From positions 1-10,056 of the forward strand of contig CAZGSG010000216.1 in the NCBI GenBank assembly GCA_964528095.1: a DNA stretch of 10,056 nucleotides, given 5' to 3'. Positions 1 to 6,329 of the stretch are shown one piece after another. This DNA is from CAZGSG01 sp964528095. Its GTDB lineage: Bacteria > Bacteroidota > Bacteroidia > Chitinophagales > Chitinophagaceae. The notes under the pieces are model-generated. The model did not search any database. It saw only the letters and a list, made by a program, of their open reading frames with translations, and had not been told where the DNA came from. The position numbers were made by a program, and so were the translations under genes. Each line of letters opens with the position of its first letter. Within the stretch, counting starts at the first letter, position 1.

Positions 1-532
1 TATTTTTGTACAGAATATAAAAGGTGAGCAGTTCAAAGCGATCGTGGTGCGACTGGATGTGTTAAAGGATGTGGCATTTATCAAAATCGACGATGAGCGT
101 TTCAAACCCACTTCCTCACTTCCCTATGGCTTCCGTCATGCTCCATCTGATCTTGCCGAACCTATTTTCACCCTTGGATTTCCACGCGATGAAATTGTTT
201 ACGGCGAAGGATACCTGAGTGCCAAGACTGGTTTCAATGGCGATACCCTGAGTTGCCAGATATCAGTAGACGCGAACCCCGGAAATAGCGGCGGCCCTAT
301 ATTTAATAGCGCCGGCGAAGTAATCGGTATTCTTAGCACAAAAGAAATTGCAGCCGAAGGCGCTGTGTTTGCCGTGCAGTCAAAATATATCTACAAAGCA
401 CTGGAAGAATTAAAGAAAAATTCCATCTACGAAAATGTGAAGGTTCCTTCCAAGTCAACGCTAGGTGGCCTGGACAATCAGCAAAAAGTAAAGAAAATCC
501 AGGATTTTGTATACATGGTTAAAGGAGATTAA
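1..532 (+). CDS. Trypsin-like serine protease (S1/Do-like), 3' part
   Basis: The gene enters from the left edge; its frame is open from base 2, so the true start lies outside the window. The visible 177 or so residues hold two of the three catalytic-triad positions of an S1-fold protease: the Asp in DVAFIKI (codon 68-70) and the nucleophile Ser in NPGNSGGPIF (codon 287-289). The His should lie upstream, outside the window. LGFPRDE, then GEGYLSAKTG and CQISVDANPGNSGGP, follow the order of the second beta-barrel of HtrA/Do-type and related trypsin-like enzymes. After the barrel comes a Lys-rich tail ending VYMVKGD. There is no PDZ domain after the protease domain, unlike classical DegP/HtrA, so it may be a PDZ-less protease or have its extra domains on the N-terminal side. 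The substrate is unknown. It converges on the gene at 669-1574, with a large hairpin in between. Confidence 0.85.
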   Translation, partial: IFVQNIKGEQFKAIVVRLDVLKDVAFIKIDDERFKPTSSLPYGFRHAPSDLAEPIFTLGFPRDEIVYGEGYLSAKTGFNGDTLSCQISVDANPGNSGGPIFNSAGEVIGILSTKEIAAEGAVFAVQSKYIYKALEELKKNSIYENVKVPSKSTLGGLDNQQKVKKIQDFVYMVKGD

Positions 533-561
533 TCCACCAGGTTAAACTTGTTCTGGTTCTT

Positions 562-659
562 AAGTTAAAAGTTCGAAGTCCATAGTTCAGGGTTATCAAA
601 GATCAAAGAGTATGATCAATTTGAAGAACCCTGAACTATGGACTTCGAACTTTATAACT
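562..659. repeat. Long imperfect inverted repeat, probable bidirectional terminator
   Basis: Bases 568-594 are perfectly complementary to 627-653 (27 bp; core 571-594 against 627-650). Inside, 596-600 (tcaaa) pairs with 620-624 (tttga) and 601-605 (gatca) with 613-617 (tgatc), leaving a 7-base apical loop at 606-612. Outside, pairing continues to about 562/659 with one bulged base. The element fills the gap between two convergent genes. A stem followed by TTTTAACTT on the minus strand and TTTATAAC on the plus strand fits a bidirectional transcription terminator, although the stem is far longer than a usual intrinsic terminator. Each arm also reads as degenerate heptads close to AAGTTCA. It could instead be a dispersed palindromic repeat of the REP/MITE kind. 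Confidence 0.75.
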
Positions 660-668
660 ATATCATCT

Positions 669-1574
669 TTATTTTGAAGCCACCCAAAGCCTTTCAGGAT
701 ATTCTCCTTTACCAATAAGGTCGTTCAGGCTTTTTTCTACAAAAGGCGCATCTTCTTTATAAGTTACCCCAAACCAGGAAGAAGTAGTAGGAATGATCTC
801 AACCCTTCCACCCTCTTTAATAAACTGGTCTGCTACAATGGGAATAAAAAACTCCGATTTTAATTCAGCTCCATGTTCCTGTAAGAACTCACGGAAAAGT
901 TTCTGTGTATAGGAGAAAAAAGAAGGATCAAAGCACCAGAAATTCATGGACACCCTTGTGTCTAATGATAATTCTTTTGGCTCAAGACCATCATCTACTT
1001 TTATCACACCGTCTTTTTTTGAAATATTGATCCGTTCTGTAATCGAAGCCAGGTTACCTATTTCATCCAGGCTGCATACGCCTCTGTTCACGGTGCCATG
1101 ATCAGATAAAGTTTTCAGCAGATCATATCCTACGATCGCATAGGTCCTGTCCGTACAATCGTTCAATAAAAAATCAGCTGCCTGCTCAAATGCATTATGT
1201 CCATAAAAATCATCGGCATTGATCACGGCAAATGGTTCTTTCACCACATCCATGGCACATAGTACCGCGTGCGCAGTACCCCAGGGTTTCTGACGGTCTT
1301 CGGGAATCGCATATCCTTCGGTGAAAGCATCCCTGTCCTGGAACACATATTCTACAGCAACCTTGCCTTCCAGTTTAGGATCAAATATATCCTTAAAGTC
1401 CTGCACGAATTCGCGACGGATAATAAAAACGATCTTTCCAAAACCACTGCGGATCGCATCATAAATAGAATAATCCATAATGGTCTCACCACCGGGGCCG
1501 AAACCCTGTATCTGTTTCATACTTCCGTATCTCGATGCCATTCCGGCGGCTAATATGACTAATGTAGGCTGCAT
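669..1574 (-). CDS. Sugar-phosphate nucleotidyltransferase-like protein
   Basis: Predicted 301-residue cytoplasmic enzyme of the NTP_transferase (GT-A-like) fold, which couples an NTP with a sugar phosphate to give an NDP-sugar and pyrophosphate. The N-terminal nucleotide-binding loop is visible as LAAGMASRYGSMKQ (residues 8-21), followed by GPGGETIMDYSIYDA (26-40), KPWGTAHAV (96-104) and the metal/nucleotide motif NADDFYG (119-125). The length fits single-domain family members. The loop differs from RmlA/GalU (GGxGTRL) because MASRY replaces GTRL, so the sugar and nucleotide cannot be assigned. I chose ATG at 1574; an in-frame GTG at 1592 would add six residues before MQPTLV. It is divergent from the PLP enzyme at 1631, with a 56-bp shared upstream region. 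Confidence 0.8.
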   Translation of the reverse strand: MQPTLVILAAGMASRYGSMKQIQGFGPGGETIMDYSIYDAIRSGFGKIVFIIRREFVQDFKDIFDPKLEGKVAVEYVFQDRDAFTEGYAIPEDRQKPWGTAHAVLCAMDVVKEPFAVINADDFYGHNAFEQAADFLLNDCTDRTYAIVGYDLLKTLSDHGTVNRGVCSLDEIGNLASITERINISKKDGVIKVDDGLEPKELSLDTRVSMNFWCFDPSFFSYTQKLFREFLQEHGAELKSEFFIPIVADQFIKEGGRVEIIPTTSSWFGVTYKEDAPFVEKSLNDLIGKGEYPERLWVASK

Positions 1575-1591
1575 AATATGTATTAGGGCCA

Positions 1592-1599
1592 CGAAATTA
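1592..1599 (-). promoter_or_regulatory. Possible -7 element (TAATTTCG) for the nucleotidyltransferase gene
   Basis: TAATTTCG on the minus strand differs from TAnnTTTG by one base and ends 17 bases before ATG 1574. There is no convincing -33 TTTG. Weak on its own; it gains weight because every other gene in the window has such an element. If this is the promoter, the in-frame GTG at 1592 lies inside the element and could not be the start. Confidence 0.35.
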
Positions 1600-1602
1600 A
1601 AG

Positions 1603-1610
1603 TAAATTCG
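1603..1610 (+). promoter_or_regulatory. Possible -7 element (TAAATTCG) for the PLP enzyme gene
   Basis: TAAATTCG is one mismatch from TAnnTTTG and ends 20 bases before ATG 1631. It lies beside the minus-strand candidate at 1592-1599, so the two divergent promoters would overlap. Confidence 0.35.
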
Positions 1611-1630
1611 CTATGGTTTCATCCTAATTT

Positions 1631-2539
1631 ATGCAAGAAGCGCTCTCTTTTAATCACATTACCGAAGACCTCATTTTATTTCCCGATAATTCCCCTTTCC
1701 GGGAAATCACTCAAAAAAAAATAAGCCTCTCTGTCTTACGCCTGGATAAGATACATCCATTTATTTCGGGTAATAAATGGTTCAAGCTTCGGTATTACCT
1801 CGACGAAGCTGCCAGCTTAGGTAAAAAAAAGATACTCACTTTTGGCGGCGCCTGGTCCAATCATATAGCCGCTACTGCTGCCATCTGCAATTTGCATGCT
1901 ATCCCCTGCATCGGCATTATCAGGGGTGAAGAACCGGCCATACCATCTTCCACACTTTTATTTGCCAAACAAACCGGCATGCAACTGGTATTTATTTCCC
2001 GCCATGATTACAAACAAAAAAAAATACCCCTGCCCATCAGCAGCGAAGACAATTATATAATTAATGAAGGTGGTTACGGCGAACCCGGAGCCAGGGGCGC
2101 GTCAACCATACTGGAGTTCTGTTCAAAAGAATATTCTCATTACTGCTGCGCTACCGGTACCGGCACCATGCTGGCAGGCCTCATCAATGCAGCAGTTCCG
2201 GGCCAGCAGGTAACGGGCATTAGTGTAATGAAGAGTAACAGGGAACTGGAAGAGAAAGTAGCAGACCTGGTACAGAATAAAACGATCGACTGGCAATTAT
2301 TACACGATTATCATTTTGGCGGATATGCCAAACATCAACCCGCGTTGATAAGGTTTATGAACGAATTTTACGAACATGCCGGGGTTCCTTCGGATTTTGT
2401 CTATACAGCCAAGTTATTTTACGCAGTAACAGACCTTATCAAAAAAGATTTTTTCATCCCCGGGTCCAGGATATTGCTTGTCCACAGCGGCGGGTTACAG
2501 GGAAATGCCTCGCTCGATAAAGGAACGTTAATCTTTTAA
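1631..2539 (+). CDS. PLP-dependent enzyme, ACC deaminase/D-cysteine desulfhydrase family
   Basis: Predicted 302-residue cytoplasmic PLP enzyme of the tryptophan-synthase-beta fold type. SGNKWFKLRYYL (46-57) carries the likely Schiff-base lysine K49; GGAWSNH (72-78) matches the conserved GGxxSN segment with S76; TGTGTM (175-180) is the glycine-rich loop that holds the PLP phosphate. K49 and S76 are 27 residues apart, like K51 and S78 of Pseudomonas ACC deaminase. Aligned by eye, the tyrosine of the DPVYEGK segment is kept (Y258), but the next residue is T259 instead of Glu295 and S286 replaces Leu322. Those two positions separate ACC deaminases from D-cysteine desulfhydrases, so D-cysteine (or another D-amino acid) breakdown is more likely than ethylene-precursor degradation. 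The gene has A-runs of 9, 8 and 9 bases at 1713, 1823 and 2016. It may share a transcript with 2612-3340, although that gene has its own promoter. Confidence 0.85.
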   Translation: MQEALSFNHITEDLILFPDNSPFREITQKKISLSVLRLDKIHPFISGNKWFKLRYYLDEAASLGKKKILTFGGAWSNHIAATAAICNLHAIPCIGIIRGEEPAIPSSTLLFAKQTGMQLVFISRHDYKQKKIPLPISSEDNYIINEGGYGEPGARGASTILEFCSKEYSHYCCATGTGTMLAGLINAAVPGQQVTGISVMKSNRELEEKVADLVQNKTIDWQLLHDYHFGGYAKHQPALIRFMNEFYEHAGVPSDFVYTAKLFYAVTDLIKKDFFIPGSRILLVHSGGLQGNASLDKGTLIF

Positions 2540-2557
2540 CCATTAGACCCTGTGTAT

Positions 2558-2565
2558 TATCTTTG
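2558..2565 (+). promoter_or_regulatory. -7 element TATCTTTG for the secreted protein gene
   Basis: Perfect match to TAnnTTTG, 46 bases before ATG 2612 and just after the stop codon of the preceding gene. A TTTT run about 20 bases upstream could stand in for the -33 TTTG. It predicts a leader of roughly 40 bases, the longest in the window. Confidence 0.6.
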
Positions 2566-2611
2566 TCAATAACCAATAAACGAATCCGTATCCGTTATTC
2601 GTTCGATAAAT

Positions 2612-3340
2612 ATGAAAAAAAATACCAGCTTATTTTTCTTTTTAACGATAGCATGTTGCAAAATGGTCCTTGCCCAGGAAGATACGCTTCCCAATTTCTC
2701 GGCAAAAAATGTAGGTAATAACCGCATCATCATAGGCTGGACCAATCGGTTTGAGAATATCAGGCAGATCAGCGTACAACGATCCAACGACAGTCTTACC
2801 AATTTTAAAACCATCCTCACTGTGGCGGACCCCAGTACCCCGCAAAATGGCTTCGCGGATCTGAAAGCGCCACATGATCACATGTTTTACCGGCTGTATA
2901 TCATGCTTGATAAAGGCGTATTCCTTTTCAGTAATTCTAAAAAACCGGTGCTGGATACAGCAGTAAACCGGCCTTCATTGGGAAGACCTGATTCTCCTTC
3001 CATATTGAAGACACAAATACCAGGCGATTCCTCCGGCCTCTCCCCTGCGATCAGCAATAACAGGCCAAAACCTGTTGGGTTTATTCCATCAAAATTTGTA
3101 TACACTAATAATAAAGATGGATATATAAGAATCTCTCTTCCCGGTGATGACGATACAAAGTACAATATCAAATTTTTTACCAGTGAAGATGAGCCACTCT
3201 TTGAATTAAAAGATATAAAAGAGCGGAACTTCAGGATTGATAAGTCCAATTTTTACCGTGCGGGTTGGTTCAAATTTGAGTTGTACGAAAACGGGGAATT
3301 AAAAGAGAAAAATAAGTTCTACTTACAGAAAGAATTTTAG
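2612..3340 (+). CDS. Secreted protein of unknown function with FN3-like region
   Basis: I do not recognise a named family. The 242-residue product begins with a Sec signal peptide: MKKN, a hydrophobic stretch SLFFFLTIACC, then VLA with probable cleavage before Q22, so it is exported to the periplasm or cell surface. Residues 28-110 look like a fibronectin type III-like beta-sandwich (IIIGWTN near 39-45, SVQRS at 54-58, FYRLYIM at 92-98). Residues 111-158 are Pro/Ser-rich and probably a flexible linker. Residues 160-242 look like a second all-beta domain (YNIKFF, NFRIDKSNFYRAGWFKFEL) that loosely recalls C-terminal sorting domains of Bacteroidota type IX cargo; I cannot confirm this. Cys15-Cys16 do not form a good lipobox. 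The gene converges on lipB with only 36 bases between. Confidence 0.75.
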   Translation: MKKNTSLFFFLTIACCKMVLAQEDTLPNFSAKNVGNNRIIIGWTNRFENIRQISVQRSNDSLTNFKTILTVADPSTPQNGFADLKAPHDHMFYRLYIMLDKGVFLFSNSKKPVLDTAVNRPSLGRPDSPSILKTQIPGDSSGLSPAISNNRPKPVGFIPSKFVYTNNKDGYIRISLPGDDDTKYNIKFFTSEDEPLFELKDIKERNFRIDKSNFYRAGWFKFELYENGELKEKNKFYLQKEF

Positions 3341-3376
3341 CAGTAGCGCGAGGTTTTTGCTTTCCGGTCATCATTA

Positions 3377-4114
3377 TTACTTCAATGCAGCTTCAAAGAC
3401 TTTTTCAAAATTTCTTTTCATCTTTTCCTGTACTTCCTCCATCGGAATTTTTTTGCCGAGTTCTTTTTCAAGTGATGTCACCTGTTTACCCTGTATACCG
3501 CATGGTATGATAAAGTTAAAATAATCCATATCGGTGTTCACATTCAATGCAAACCCGTGCATAGTGATCCAGCGGCTGCTACGCACACCAATAGCACAGA
3601 TCTTTCTTTCTTTTCCTTTGATATCCGGATCGATCCATACACCTGTTTCACCAGGTGAACGATCACCTTTTATACCATACTCGGCCAATGTAAGAATGGT
3701 CACTTCTTCAATATTCCGCAGGTATTTTCCAATATCCGTATAAAATTTTTCGAGATCAAGAATGGGATAACCAACCAACTGGCCCGGGCCATGAAAGGTG
3801 ATATCCCCGCCCCGGTTGGTCCGGAAAAAATCAATGCCTCTTTTCTGCAGACTTTCTTCATTCAGCAGTACATTGGCCATATCGCCGCTTTTCCCCAGCG
3901 TGTAAACGGGAGGGTGTTCTACAAAAAGTAAATAATGTACAGTATCCGAAGTAAGTAATTCATCAACCCCGGTCTCTGCGCCGGCCAGTTGTTGCCGGGT
4001 CCTCGCAGCAGATTTTATTGCCACATTCTGTTGCAAAAGCTGTTCCTGGTAGTCCCAGGCCAGCTTATAGGACATATTCCCCAGGTTCCGGAACTCCACT
4101 TCTTTTTTTGCCAT
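3377..4114 (-). CDS. lipB: Octanoyltransferase LipB
   Basis: Cytoplasmic lipoyl(octanoyl)transferase that moves octanoate from octanoyl-ACP to the lysine of lipoyl domains (E2 subunits, GcvH), the first step of endogenous lipoate attachment before LipA adds sulfur. Family motifs run in order: EHPPVYTLGKSG (66-77), RGGDITFHGPGQLVGYP (101-117) with H108, RKICAIGVRSSRW (170-182) with catalytic K171, HGFALNVN (186-193), and FIIPCGIQGKQVTSLEKE (201-218) with catalytic C205. The Lys/Cys dyad and the length (245 residues) are normal for LipB. Residues 34-56 contain an extra Ala/Gly-rich segment between the N-terminal helix and the first strand. The start at 4114 lies 10 bases after a perfect TAnnTTTG element. 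It is divergent from the pseudouridine synthase gene; lipA is not in the window. Confidence 0.96.
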   Translation of the reverse strand: MAKKEVEFRNLGNMSYKLAWDYQEQLLQQNVAIKSAARTRQQLAGAETGVDELLTSDTVHYLLFVEHPPVYTLGKSGDMANVLLNEESLQKRGIDFFRTNRGGDITFHGPGQLVGYPILDLEKFYTDIGKYLRNIEEVTILTLAEYGIKGDRSPGETGVWIDPDIKGKERKICAIGVRSSRWITMHGFALNVNTDMDYFNFIIPCGIQGKQVTSLEKELGKKIPMEEVQEKMKRNFEKVFEAALK

Positions 4115-4124
4115 AATGAAGGAA

Positions 4125-4132
4125 CAAATTTA
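4125..4132 (-). promoter_or_regulatory. -7 element TAAATTTG for lipB
   Basis: Perfect TAnnTTTG on the minus strand, ending 10 bases before the lipB ATG, which predicts a leader of only a few bases. No clear -33 TTTG. Its upstream region covers the plus-strand element at 4151-4158. Confidence 0.65.
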
Positions 4133-4150
4133 CTAACAATTTCCATCCGT

Positions 4151-4158
4151 TACCTTTG
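4151..4158 (+). promoter_or_regulatory. -7 element TACCTTTG for the pseudouridine synthase gene
   Basis: Perfect TAnnTTTG, 17 bases before ATG 4176. A TTT at 4129-4131, 19 bases upstream, is a partial -33 match and lies inside the lipB -7 element, so RNA polymerase could probably not occupy both promoters at once. Confidence 0.65.
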
Positions 4159-4175
4159 CGAAAATAAGCAAGCGC

Positions 4176-5243
4176 ATGGAGGAGACATTACCCGCTAATA
4201 ATGAAGAGCAGGATATATCAGATAATAACGAGGACCTGTATGAAAGGTTCACTTATAAGATCGACAAAGGCCAGGAGCCGCTGCGCATCGATAAATTCCT
4301 GATGGGCCGCATAGAAGGGGCTACCCGCAATAAATTGCAAAAAGGGATTAATAGCGGCATGGTGCTGGTAAATGGAAAAGAGATACGACCAAATTATAAA
4401 ATAAAGGCATTTGACGATATCGTGGTGTATTCGGACATGAGTCCCGACCAGACAGATGTAGTACCCGAAAAATTGCCACTCGATATTGTGTATGAGGATG
4501 ACCAGCTTATGCTGATCAATAAATTACCCGGCATGGTAGTACATCCCGGCAGTGGTAACTATACCGGCACGCTACTGAATGGGGTGGCTTATTATCTGCA
4601 ACAGCAGCAACCTGGTATCTCCGAAGATCTTTTACCACGATTTGGTCTTGTACATCGCATTGATAAAAATACCAGTGGCCTGCTTGTGCTCGCCAAAACG
4701 GACAAGGCCATGCGCCATCTCGCAAAACAGTTCTTTGATCATACCATCAACAGGCAATACAATGCGTTGGTTTGGGGAGATGTACAGGAAGATGAAGGCA
4801 CCATCGTAGCGCATGTAGGTCGTAATCTTCGTTACCGCAAATTATTTGAAGCTTATCCCGAAGGTGATCATGGCAAAGAAGCCATCACTCATTATAAAGT
4901 AAAAGAAAGATTCGGTTATGTTACGTTGGTGGAATGTGTACTGGAAACAGGCCGCACACACCAGATCCGCGTGCATATGAAGCACCTGGGTCATCCTTTA
5001 TTCAACGATGATTTTTATGGAGGCGATAAAATTGTCAAAGGAACGATCTATGCCAAGTATAAACAGTTTGTAGATAATTGTTTTGCCATTTGCCCCCGGC
5101 AGGCACTCCATGCAAAGACATTGGGCTTTACACATCCCGGTACCGGCGAACAGGTATTTTTTGATACGGAGTTACCAAATGACATGCAACAGGTGATCGA
5201 AAAGTGGAGAAAATACGTGAGTACGGTAGGAAACAGGCAGTAA
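4176..5243 (+). CDS. RluA/RluD-family 23S rRNA pseudouridine synthase
   Basis: Cytoplasmic enzyme that isomerises uridine to pseudouridine in RNA. Domains in order: an acidic, probably disordered N-terminus (1-24); an S4 RNA-binding domain at about 36-86 (LRIDKFLMGR, then GMVLVNGKEIRPNYKIKAFD); and the pseudouridine synthase catalytic domain from about 105 to 340. The catalytic motif HRIDKNTSGLLVLAKT (160-175) has the essential Asp at D163, and ETGRTHQIRVHMKHLGHP is the conserved second motif of the RluA group. The S4-plus-catalytic layout and 355-residue length fit RluD, which modifies helix 69 of 23S rRNA (E. coli positions 1911, 1915 and 1917). RluC has the same layout, so the exact sites are inferred. 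The start at ATG 4176 is supported by the nearby promoter element. It converges on the secreted-protein gene at 5311. Confidence 0.92.
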   Translation: MEETLPANNEEQDISDNNEDLYERFTYKIDKGQEPLRIDKFLMGRIEGATRNKLQKGINSGMVLVNGKEIRPNYKIKAFDDIVVYSDMSPDQTDVVPEKLPLDIVYEDDQLMLINKLPGMVVHPGSGNYTGTLLNGVAYYLQQQQPGISEDLLPRFGLVHRIDKNTSGLLVLAKTDKAMRHLAKQFFDHTINRQYNALVWGDVQEDEGTIVAHVGRNLRYRKLFEAYPEGDHGKEAITHYKVKERFGYVTLVECVLETGRTHQIRVHMKHLGHPLFNDDFYGGDKIVKGTIYAKYKQFVDNCFAICPRQALHAKTLGFTHPGTGEQVFFDTELPNDMQQVIEKWRKYVSTVGNRQ

Positions 5244-5310
5244 ATAATGGCTCAATTAAAAATCAAAAACAATAGCTGATAACTAAACATGCTATCCGGC
5301 TATTACACGC

Positions 5311-6252
5311 TTAATTTTTAAAGTCAAACAAAGTAGCTGTAAATACCCCCCTTTCCCTTTTTTTTAATACCACGTTCCAGTTACCATTATAGCGTAGGAG
5401 TTTAGGCACCAGGTATTCTCCAAAATGGGTCAGCTGTACTTCCATATGCACTTCAAAATCGTACACCCCGGCATCATAGCTCATATCGTAGTTGCGGGCC
5501 AGTACCTCCATGCTCTTCGCATCGAACCAGGTGATCATATTATCTATAACGATATCGTTCTTTGCGCCACGTGAGAGATTTTCTTTGGCTTTTACAGAAA
5601 AGACATAACAGGACCGCCCTTCATAGTCCTGCTGATCGATCGTAAAATCATAACTTTCTGCCACCTCCGGATCAAAGATGTTAATCTTATTGCCTATGAA
5701 TGGAATGCCAGGTATCTTCTTGCCAGGGTTAAAGAACAACATCTTCAATTGTTCTTTATGTTTAGCCATGCCCGTTTTTCCTTTTGCGTCAAAAGAAGTG
5801 CCCTTTACAATATTGGTTTCCCCGCACACTTTTCCATTGGTGAAAAATATGCCCGCATACAATTCCGCGGTATAATAATTATATCCGCCATCGCCAGTAT
5901 AAAAATCGCCCTGCACGGTCTCTTCCAGCTTATCCATACTACGACAGCCGGCAATATGATTTTGCCTCGTCTTGCTATATACTCCCGCTTTTTGTTTTCC
6001 TTTTTTATCTGTTATCCGGATATCGTTCAGTGATGTAAAACCCAGCACCCGAAGATTGCGGAATGCCTTATAAAATGTCGTATCATTTTTTACTCTCTCT
6101 ATAAAGCGTGGAATATTGATATCATTGCGAACGATCGCCTCAGACAGATTGATCATTTTTGAAAGGCGTTCATTGTCCAGCGAATCATCCTGGGCACCTG
6201 CACGCAGTACGGCAAGTAGTAGAAAAAAAGCAGGTATGATCTTTCTTATCAT
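5311..6252 (-). CDS. Exported protein of unknown function
   Basis: I do not recognise a named family. The 313-residue product starts with a Sec signal peptide (MIRK, hydrophobic FFLLLAVL, cleavage after AGA before Q21), so it acts in the periplasm or on the outer membrane. There is no lipobox and no later membrane segment. The N-terminal part (22-70) is helical and charged. The rest is rich in aromatic residues and beta-prone: GDGGYNYYTAELYAG (120-134), NIFDPEVAESYDFTI (191-205), CYVFSVKAKE (215-224), ITWFDAKSMEVLAR (240-253), then alternating hydrophobic strands to the end. The repeated strand pattern and WFDAKSMEVL recall LolA-like lipoprotein-carrier folds, but this is a resemblance by eye. 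Cysteines at 103, 143 and 215 could allow a disulfide. The gene lies downstream of def with a 77-base gap and its own promoter. Confidence 0.8.
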   Translation of the reverse strand: MIRKIIPAFFLLLAVLRAGAQDDSLDNERLSKMINLSEAIVRNDINIPRFIERVKNDTTFYKAFRNLRVLGFTSLNDIRITDKKGKQKAGVYSKTRQNHIAGCRSMDKLEETVQGDFYTGDGGYNYYTAELYAGIFFTNGKVCGETNIVKGTSFDAKGKTGMAKHKEQLKMLFFNPGKKIPGIPFIGNKINIFDPEVAESYDFTIDQQDYEGRSCYVFSVKAKENLSRGAKNDIVIDNMITWFDAKSMEVLARNYDMSYDAGVYDFEVHMEVQLTHFGEYLVPKLLRYNGNWNVVLKKRERGVFTATLFDFKN

Positions 6253-6257
6253 ACCTG

Positions 6258-6265
6258 CAAAAATA
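6258..6265 (-). promoter_or_regulatory. -7 element TATTTTTG for the exported protein gene
   Basis: Perfect TAnnTTTG on the minus strand with only five bases (caggt) before ATG 6252. It predicts a leaderless or nearly leaderless mRNA separate from any def transcript. Confidence 0.65.
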
Positions 6266-6329
6266 AACCTAAGTTTTATTGAAAACAGAATAAAATCTGG
6301 TGCTCTTGTTGCAGATCGTTGCTAAGATG

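Noticed and set aside
1269..1553. Plus-strand open frame of 94 codons
   Set aside because: It lies wholly inside the nucleotidyltransferase gene on the opposite strand, has no family motif and no promoter element before it.
2887..3249. Minus-strand open frame of 120 codons
   Set aside because: Antisense to the secreted protein gene, whose plus frame has a signal peptide and a promoter; the antisense product is low-complexity Ser/Leu-rich.
3341..3376. Possible terminator between the secreted protein gene and lipB
   Set aside because: The 36-base gap shows no stem of useful length on either strand.
5271..5304. Possible terminator hairpin (aatagc ... gctatt) between the convergent genes at 5243 and 5311
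   Set aside because: Only six base pairs with a 22-base loop, AT-rich and without a following T-run; it could easily be chance.
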